Source: Bradyrhizobium sp. sGM-13
GTDB taxonomy: Bacteria; Pseudomonadota; Alphaproteobacteria; Rhizobiales; Xanthobacteraceae
Direction: 5' to 3'
Assembly: GCF_018398875.1 (NCBI RefSeq)
Contig: NZ_JAGWDK010000011.1
Location: forward strand, 1-64,000
Length of the DNA: 64,000 nucleotides
Shown here: piece by piece, positions 59,011-64,000 of the stretch
How positions within the stretch are numbered: the stretch's first letter is position 1
Layout: the number at the start of each line of letters is the position of its first letter
Program-made: the position numbers and the translations under genes
The notes under the pieces: model-generated
The model's input: only the letters and a program-made list of their open reading frames with translations
Told to the model about the DNA's origin: nothing
Database searches by the model: none

Positions 59011-59346
59011 TCAAGCGGCGGCGCTGGATTTGCGCTCGCTCAGGATCACCTCGAATCCTTCGAACTTGGGATGGCCGAGGTAGAGGCTTTCGCCGGTCTT
59101 GTTGTCGGCGCGGGCATGCGCGCGGCGGAACTCTTCCGATTTGGTCCAGGCTTCGAACGCCGCCTTGCCGACCCAGACCGTATGCGACGAATACAGCGTG
59201 TGATCCTCGGCAACGGGCCCCTTGAGCAGGTGAAACTCGACGAAGCCGGCCATGTTGCTGAGATAGGACTCGCGCGAGCGCCAGACATTCTCGAAGGCCG
59301 CTTCAGAGCCAATCTTCACCTGGAACCGGTTCATCGCGATAAACAT
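59011..59346 (-). CDS. hmuQ: Heme-degrading monooxygenase HmuQ-like
   Basis: The 111-residue antibiotic-biosynthesis-monooxygenase-fold enzyme reads MFIAMNRFQVKIGSEAAFEN, VWRSRESYLSNMAGFVEFHL, and HTVWVGKAAFEAWTKSEEFR then RAHARADNKTGESLYLGHPK. The Asn (N6-type), Trp and His expected in IsdG/HmuQ enzymes are present. HmuQ of Bradyrhizobium japonicum releases iron from heme and sits next to hmuR, as here. It lies 13 bp from hutX; a GC hairpin separates it from hmuR. Confidence 0.9.
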   Translation of the reverse strand: MFIAMNRFQVKIGSEAAFENVWRSRESYLSNMAGFVEFHLLKGPVAEDHTLYSSHTVWVGKAAFEAWTKSEEFRRAHARADNKTGESLYLGHPKFEGFEVILSERKSSAAA

Positions 59347-59423
59347 TTGAAATCTCCTTGGCTTAGTTGCTGGGGTGCGCCTGGCGTACCGTTTGAGTTG
59401 GTTAAAAGCATGAACGCGCCGAA

Positions 59424-59447
59424 GCCGCGCTGGAGCATCAGCGCGGC
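59424..59447. other. GC-rich hairpin between hmuR and hmuQ
   Basis: GCCGCGCT at 59424-59431 and AGCGCGGC at 59440-59447 form an 8-bp perfect stem with an 8-nt loop in the 150-bp gap. No U-tract follows on the minus strand. It could stabilise or process the mRNA rather than terminate it. Confidence 0.4.
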
Positions 59448-59497
59448 CCGGTGCCGTTGGAGGTGATGGTCTCACCCGAGACCGCGGATTCTTCGTG

Positions 59498-61897
59498 TCA
59501 GGTTCCTCCGAAATGATATCTGAGACCGCCCTTGAAGACGATGCCGGCGCCGGCGCTGGCCCATTTAACGTCGTTCTGCGTGTCGCCCGTGCTCCCGACC
59601 GGAATGGCATACGGACGATAGTACTGGTTGAGGAGGTTCTCGACTGAGAAGTTAAACGTGAGGTCCCGCGTGGGCTGGTACTGCAGATAAAGGTTGACGA
59701 GGTCGTACGAGGTTGCCGGCGTGTAGGTCGGAGGAAGGTTCGTGTTTGCGATCGCCGACGTCCACAGCATGGAAAGAATGAGCGTCCTGTCGAGCAACCG
59801 AACACCGGCCGTCGTCGTGATCTTCTGCGGCGGCACAGTGTACAGTCCAAACCCCGTCTGCAGGTTCTTGCCATCCTGGAAGGAGCCAGAGATGCCTGCG
59901 TACCAGAGGCCGGCGTCATACATCGTCTCGGCCTCGAAGCCCTGGATTCTTGCGGAGGCGACGTTCTGATACTGCAGGAAGGGCAGGACGGTAATCCTTG
60001 GCGCGGGTGGTGGGCCGGTCGGCACCGTCAGCGGCGTACCAAAGGCAACCTGGTCGATGAAGTCGGTGATGTCGTTGCGGAAGAAGTTGATCTTGCCGCG
60101 GAAGCTGTCGCCGGCGATGAACAGATCGTTCTTCCGGATGTTGAAGCCGATTTCCTTGTTCTTGCCGACCTCGGGACGCAGGTTCGGATTAGGCACGAAA
60201 CAGAAGGTCGAGTCGGCGCCCGGACCCGGCGTCCCCGATGGGCAACGGAAGAACGAATCGTTGATCGTAGCGCCGGCATGCGGACCGTTGACCAGCGTCT
60301 CCGTGATCGACGGAGCGCGGTAGCCTTCTGCATAACTGGCATACGGCGTCACCACCGCCACCGGCATCAAGGCGACCGTGATCTTCGGCGACAGCCGGTC
60401 ACCCCCTGCGGATGTCGCCCCTGATTCCAGGCTGTAGTTGTCGTAGCGAAGTGCGCTGATCGTCTCCAGCAGGTTGCTGTATGTCGCCTTCCACTGGACA
60501 AATCCGCCGGACACCGTACGCCTTCCACCTGGAGTCGTAACGTCCGACGTACCGCGCCGGTCGGCAGTCTTCACGTTGTCCTGGAACGCATCGGCGCCGT
60601 AGGTGACCGCATGGTACCAATCCGCATACTCGAATCGTGAGGTGTTGTGCGCGTCGAAACCGACCGTATCGAGCAGATAACCTCGGTTGTCACCAATGCA
60701 GCCGGAGACCGCATTGCCCGGCACGCCGCCACAAAATGCGGAGGGAGTCGTGCTGGTGTGACGCGTCTTGATCTGATCGTTCTCGGTGCGATTCCAATAG
60801 ACCTTCGCATCCCAGTCGAACACCTTGTCGTCCGGCTGCGAATATTTCCAGCCGAGGGTCGTCGTGTAGTTCTTGACGTCGGTATGATAGATCGACGTGC
60901 CGTTGAGGTTATTGGTCCCGTTTGGATTGGTTGAGTTGGGATCACCGGCGCGCCGCGGCGGCTGGCCCACGTTGTAAAGGTCTTCCTGGAATATCGTGCC
61001 CAGCTTGATTTCGTGTCCGTCAGCAGGACGCACCGTCACCTTGGCGAGGCCGGCGGTAAGCCGGTTTCCGGTATTGGCGACTTCGAAACCCGTGCCGTCC
61101 TTGTAGCTTTCCTGCGTGCTGTAGGTGCCGCCGGCGAACACATCGACATTCGGATTGACGTGAACACCGCCAAAGACCGAGCCCAGGGCACGGCCATAGT
61201 TTGTGCCGAGAATGGTTTTGGCGTCCACACCCCAACGCTCGCCCGGACGCACGACGTCTTCGATGTCCTTGGTGCGGAACGACGCCACGCCACCGATCGC
61301 GCCCGAACCGTAGATGTTGGCCGTCGGACCGCGCACGATGTCGATGCTGCTGACCAGTTCCGGGTTAAGGAAGAAAGAACCGTTCGCGAAATGGCCGGTG
61401 CGCTGATAGTTCTGCCGTGCGCCATCGACGACCACGGCAACGCGACCAAAATCCTGCAAGCCGCGAATGTTGATCGAGGTCGACGGCTCATCGCCGCGAT
61501 CCTGCACCCAGACACCGGGAATATTGTAGAGGAGACCGCCGAGCGTGCTGGCCTGGCGACCCTGAATCTGCTCCAGCGTCACCACGCTGACGGGAGCCAG
61601 CGCGTCGATGGCGCGTTCTTCGGTCTTCGAAGCCGCGACAGTGATGGTATCAAGCGACTGCACTGGCACCGCACCGATCTGCGCCATCGCATTCATGACA
61701 GGCGCCGGGGCCTGCGCTTCCTGCCGTGGTTTGGCCTGGCTGCGCTTGCCCTGCTTCTGTTTCTTCTGCTCGGGTGTGCGCGTGACCGTCTCCGCTTCGA
61801 GCGCCTGCGTGAACGCTGCGGTTGATGACAATAACGCAAATGAAAATGCCGACGCGCCCAAAACCAAGGCGCGCGAATGCCTAGCCCCGAAAGCCAT
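59498..61897 (-). CDS. hmuR: TonB-dependent heme receptor HmuR
   Basis: The 799-residue outer-membrane receptor has a signal peptide (LVLGASAFSFALLSSTAAFT then QA), a TonB box near SLDTITVAASKTEE, a plug domain (LGGLLYNIPGVWVQDRGDEP; SSIDIVRGPTANIYGSGAIG), and a 22-stranded beta-barrel. The heme-receptor pair YRAPS (FRAP-like) and NPNLRPE (NPNL) appears near residues 530-580, with a His in GPHAGAT between them. It is first in the minus-strand operon hmuR-hmuQ-hutX-exbB-exbD-tonB, and faces hemP across a palindromic promoter. Confidence 0.95.
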   Translation of the reverse strand: MAFGARHSRALVLGASAFSFALLSSTAAFTQALEAETVTRTPEQKKQKQGKRSQAKPRQEAQAPAPVMNAMAQIGAVPVQSLDTITVAASKTEERAIDALAPVSVVTLEQIQGRQASTLGGLLYNIPGVWVQDRGDEPSTSINIRGLQDFGRVAVVVDGARQNYQRTGHFANGSFFLNPELVSSIDIVRGPTANIYGSGAIGGVASFRTKDIEDVVRPGERWGVDAKTILGTNYGRALGSVFGGVHVNPNVDVFAGGTYSTQESYKDGTGFEVANTGNRLTAGLAKVTVRPADGHEIKLGTIFQEDLYNVGQPPRRAGDPNSTNPNGTNNLNGTSIYHTDVKNYTTTLGWKYSQPDDKVFDWDAKVYWNRTENDQIKTRHTSTTPSAFCGGVPGNAVSGCIGDNRGYLLDTVGFDAHNTSRFEYADWYHAVTYGADAFQDNVKTADRRGTSDVTTPGGRRTVSGGFVQWKATYSNLLETISALRYDNYSLESGATSAGGDRLSPKITVALMPVAVVTPYASYAEGYRAPSITETLVNGPHAGATINDSFFRCPSGTPGPGADSTFCFVPNPNLRPEVGKNKEIGFNIRKNDLFIAGDSFRGKINFFRNDITDFIDQVAFGTPLTVPTGPPPAPRITVLPFLQYQNVASARIQGFEAETMYDAGLWYAGISGSFQDGKNLQTGFGLYTVPPQKITTTAGVRLLDRTLILSMLWTSAIANTNLPPTYTPATSYDLVNLYLQYQPTRDLTFNFSVENLLNQYYRPYAIPVGSTGDTQNDVKWASAGAGIVFKGGLRYHFGGT

Positions 61898-62057
61898 ACT
61901 GCCCCAACTGTTATTTGCCTATTGGGCTGGCTGGCGGGCGCCGGTGATGAGGCGGCTGCTTGCTGGCTACCAAACTTCGTCGCGACCGGGCACCCCCGCT
62001 CGTATCGCGTCCATCTTGGTTACGCCGCGGTACGGAACCGGTCAATAATGCCACCGC

Positions 62058-62082
62058 GCACTTTATATCAATTGTAAAGTGC
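62058..62082. promoter_or_regulatory. 25-bp palindrome in the hmuR/hemP divergent promoter
   Basis: GCACTTTA (62058-62065), a 9-bp spacer, then TAAAGTGC (62075-62082): 8-bp perfect arms. It lies 161 bp from the hmuR ATG and 75 bp from the hemP ATG. Heme-uptake genes in Bradyrhizobium are controlled by Irr with the coactivator HmuP, so this is a candidate iron or HmuP element. It does not match the ICE pattern (TTTAGAA..TTCTAAA) closely. Confidence 0.6.
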
Positions 62083-62156
62083 AGCGGTTGGATTGCGGCT
62101 CCGCCCAATTATACATGCGTGGATCGATTGAATTTTTCGGGGCACCAAAGCACAAA

Positions 62157-62363
62157 ATGTCCGCGACAACAGGAGACAAGCTCGGAAGCACCCGGACGCA
62201 AGCCGGCAATCCCGCTTCCGCAGCCAGATCGCTTGCCATCAGCGGCAACCGGATCGACAGCCGCGAACTGTTCGCCACCGAGCGCGAAATCATCATCGCG
62301 CATGGCGAGGAGCATTATCGCCTGCGCCTGACGTCGCAGAACAAGCTGATCCTGACGAAGTGA
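62157..62363 (+). CDS. hmuP: Hemin uptake protein HemP/HmuP
   Basis: The 68-residue protein ends in the HemP domain: NRIDSRELFATEREIIIAHG, EEHYRLRLTSQNKLILTK, preceded by a variable Ser/Thr/Ala-rich part. In Bradyrhizobium japonicum HmuP acts as a coactivator with Irr of the heme-uptake genes, which fits its place beside the divergent promoter. The ATG at 62157 (MSATTGD) has no clear Shine-Dalgarno, and a start further upstream at 62118 is possible. hmuT starts 20 bp after its stop. Confidence 0.9.
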   Translation: MSATTGDKLGSTRTQAGNPASAARSLAISGNRIDSRELFATEREIIIAHGEEHYRLRLTSQNKLILTK

Positions 62364-62382
62364 CCTACCTGGTGAACCGGAA

Positions 62383-63333
62383 ATGACAGTTTGTCGCACG
62401 CTTGCAGTGTCAGCCGCCATGGGCTGTTTCCTGCTCGGCGGCGTCGCGCTCGCTGCGGGCGTTACGGTGCATGATGCCCATGATCGCGACGTCACGATCG
62501 CAGACCCCGCGCGGATCGTCTCGATCGGCGGCGCGATCACGGAAATTCTCTATGCGCTCGGTTTCGAGGATCGCCTCGTCGGCGTCGACTCGACCAGCCT
62601 CTATCCGGCCGCGGCGCGCGAGAAGCCGGATGTCGGCTACATGCGCCAGCTTTCGGCCGAGGGCGTGCTCGGGCTCAACCCCTCCCTGGTGCTGGCGGCG
62701 CAAGGCTCCGGGCCGAAGGAAACCATCGACGTGCTGGAAGCCGCCAAGGTGCCGCTGGTGCTGGTGCCGGACACGTTTTCGGAAGCAGGCCTGCTCGACA
62801 AGATCAAGCTGGTCGGCCACGCCATGGACGCGGACAAGCGGGCCGAATGCCTGACCGCGGCGGTGTCGGACGATCTGGCGCAACTGCGCGAGCTGCGCGC
62901 CAAGGTGACGAAACCGGTGCGCGTGATGTTCGTGATGTCGCTGTTGAACGGCCGGGCGATGGCCGCCGGAAAGAACACCGCGGCAAACGAGATCATCGCG
63001 CTTGCCGGCGGCGTCAATGCCATCGACAGCTATGAAGGCTACAAGATCATCAATGACGAGGCGATCGTCGCGGCGAAGCCCGACGTGGTGCTCTCGATCC
63101 AGCGCGGCAAGGATTCGCTGGATGCCGAAACCGTATACGTCCATCCGGCCTTTGTGCTGACGCCGGCTGCGGCCAACAAGGCCTTCATCTCGATGGAAGG
63201 CCTCTATCTGCTCGGCTTCGGGCCGCGCACGGCGGCCGCCGCCCGCGATCTCTCGATCAAACTCTATCCGGCGCTGGCGCCGCAGGCCGAGAAATTCAAG
63301 CCTGCGGCACTTACCGCCGATTGCCGGAAATGA
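62383..63333 (+). CDS. hmuT: Heme ABC transporter periplasmic binding protein HmuT
   Basis: The 316-residue protein has a signal peptide (LAVSAAMGCFLLGGVALAAG, cleaved near residue 24), then the class III binding-protein fold: RIVSIGGAITEILYALGFED, VDSTSLYPAAAREKPDVGYM, LGLNPSLVLAAQGSGPKETI and the long helix before VRVMFVMSLLNGRAMAAGKN. HmuT carries heme to the HmuUV permease. It overlaps hmuU by 4 bp (ATGA). Confidence 0.92.
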   Translation: MTVCRTLAVSAAMGCFLLGGVALAAGVTVHDAHDRDVTIADPARIVSIGGAITEILYALGFEDRLVGVDSTSLYPAAAREKPDVGYMRQLSAEGVLGLNPSLVLAAQGSGPKETIDVLEAAKVPLVLVPDTFSEAGLLDKIKLVGHAMDADKRAECLTAAVSDDLAQLRELRAKVTKPVRVMFVMSLLNGRAMAAGKNTAANEIIALAGGVNAIDSYEGYKIINDEAIVAAKPDVVLSIQRGKDSLDAETVYVHPAFVLTPAAANKAFISMEGLYLLGFGPRTAAAARDLSIKLYPALAPQAEKFKPAALTADCRK

Positions 63334-64000
63334 CCGTTCTGACCGAGGGTAGCGCCAAGCGACGCAGCGGATACGCGTTGCGCCCTCCGGCCTCGCTGAC
63401 CCTCACCTGCCTGTTCGCCGCGCTGGCCGGCGCGGCGCTGATCGCGCTGACGGTAGGCGCTGCCGGCATTCCGCTGGCGCGGCTGCCGGCTGCACTCCGC
63501 CTGTGGGGCGAGGCTTCTGCAGGTCCGAGCCTCGCGCGTGACCAGCTCGTGGTGTGGTCGATCCGGATTCCACGGATCGGCGCGGCCGCGATGATCGGCG
63601 CGCTGCTCGCGGCATCGGGGGCCATCATGCAGGGGCTGTTCCGCAACCCCCTCGCCGACCCCGCACTGGTCGGCGTTTCCTCCGGCGGCGCGCTGGCGGC
63701 AGCGGCTGCGATCGTCTTCACCGACAGCCAGATCGGCCAGAACTTCCGCTTCATGCAGCATCATTTGCTGCCGATCGCAGCCTTCGCTGGTTCGCTCGCG
63801 ACCACCGTCATTCTTTATTCGATCGCGAGCCGCTCCGGGCGGACGTCGATCGCGATTTTCCTGCTGGCCGGCATTGCCATCGCCGCGATCGCCAATGCCG
63901 GGGTCGGGCTCCTTGTGTTCATCGCCGACGATCGCCAGTTGCGCGACATCACGTTCTGGCTATTGGGCTCGCTGAGCGGCGCGACCTGGCCCAAGCTCGC
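63330..64000 (+). CDS. hmuU: Heme ABC transporter permease HmuU (partial, runs off the window end)
   Basis: The ATG at 63330 overlaps the hmuT stop (ATGA). The visible 223 codons encode a FecCD-type permease: an N-terminal helix (LTLTCLFAALAGAALIALTV), WSIRIPRIGAAAMIGALLAA (the R-x-P-R signature), SGAIMQGLFRNPLADPALVG, VSSGGALAAAAAIVF, and further helices to SLSGATWPK near the edge. It would pair with an ATPase (HmuV) beyond the window. Confidence 0.92.
   Translation, partial: MTVLTEGSAKRRSGYALRPPASLTLTCLFAALAGAALIALTVGAAGIPLARLPAALRLWGEASAGPSLARDQLVVWSIRIPRIGAAAMIGALLAASGAIMQGLFRNPLADPALVGVSSGGALAAAAAIVFTDSQIGQNFRFMQHHLLPIAAFAGSLATTVILYSIASRSGRTSIAIFLLAGIAIAAIANAGVGLLVFIADDRQLRDITFWLLGSLSGATWPKL

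Overview
The window reads as chromosomal DNA of an alphaproteobacterium of the Bradyrhizobium type. The reasons are its high GC and GC-ending codons, a SciP (DUF1153) gene and CtrA-like boxes inside a flagellar cluster, a PmtA-like phospholipid methyltransferase, the rhizobial heme set hmuR/hmuQ/hutX/hemP/hmuT, and many short intergenic repeats of the kind scattered through Bradyrhizobium genomes. No phage, integrase, transposase gene or CRISPR array is visible.

Layout. 0-2.7 kb: tRNA-Met(CAU), a small exported protein, a PmtA-like methyltransferase and mnmA. 2.7-11.2 kb: a flagellar block, all on the plus strand (fliK, flgD, sciP, fliF, fliG, fliH, fliN, flbD), with a readable sigma-54 promoter and FlbD-like palindromes before fliK and CtrA-like boxes before sciP and fliF. 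11.2-16.9 kb: an LLM-family flavin monooxygenase, a RecD-like helicase, msrA-msrB, a DUF3309 gene that looks frameshifted, and a DUF4112 membrane protein. 16.9-27.8 kb: an accessory stretch of small membrane or exported proteins around a Cache/PAS histidine kinase and a NarL/FixJ-type response regulator, then a TreT-like trehalose synthase, a second GT4 glycosyltransferase and a DUF2336 protein. Three near-identical 18-bp inverted repeats lie in this stretch.

27.9-38.3 kb: mostly housekeeping. It holds a proline-rich membrane protein, purA, a YbaK-type deacylase, a DMT exporter, a large L,D-transpeptidase, an MCE/MlaD protein, an FMN-dependent alpha-hydroxy-acid oxidase and small conserved proteins. 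38.4-41.8 kb: an apparently lower-GC patch with a PHB-depolymerase-family esterase, a ribbon-helix-helix regulator and a divergent PhaC-like hydrolase. The two divergent units share a four-half-site operator.

42-56.4 kb: catabolism and uptake. A GntR/FCD regulator sits between a FAH-family hydrolase + DUF1185 operon and an oxidoreductase + extradiol-type dioxygenase + Bug receptor operon, and each operon has the same palindrome upstream. A second DMT exporter, a second Bug receptor, a chemoreceptor, a D-2-hydroxyacid dehydrogenase and a sugar-type ABC importer without its ATPase follow. 56.4-64 kb: heme uptake. hmuR-hmuQ-hutX-exbB-exbD-tonB runs on the minus strand and hemP(hmuP)-hmuT-hmuU on the plus strand, with a perfect 25-bp palindrome in the divergent promoter region; hmuU runs off the window end.

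The most interesting things are regulatory: a single GntR palindrome tying two catabolic operons together, the helical-turn-spaced RHH operator at the PHA-like locus, the repeated 18-bp motif around the two-component system, and the sigma-54/FlbD and CtrA/SciP architecture of the flagellar block.
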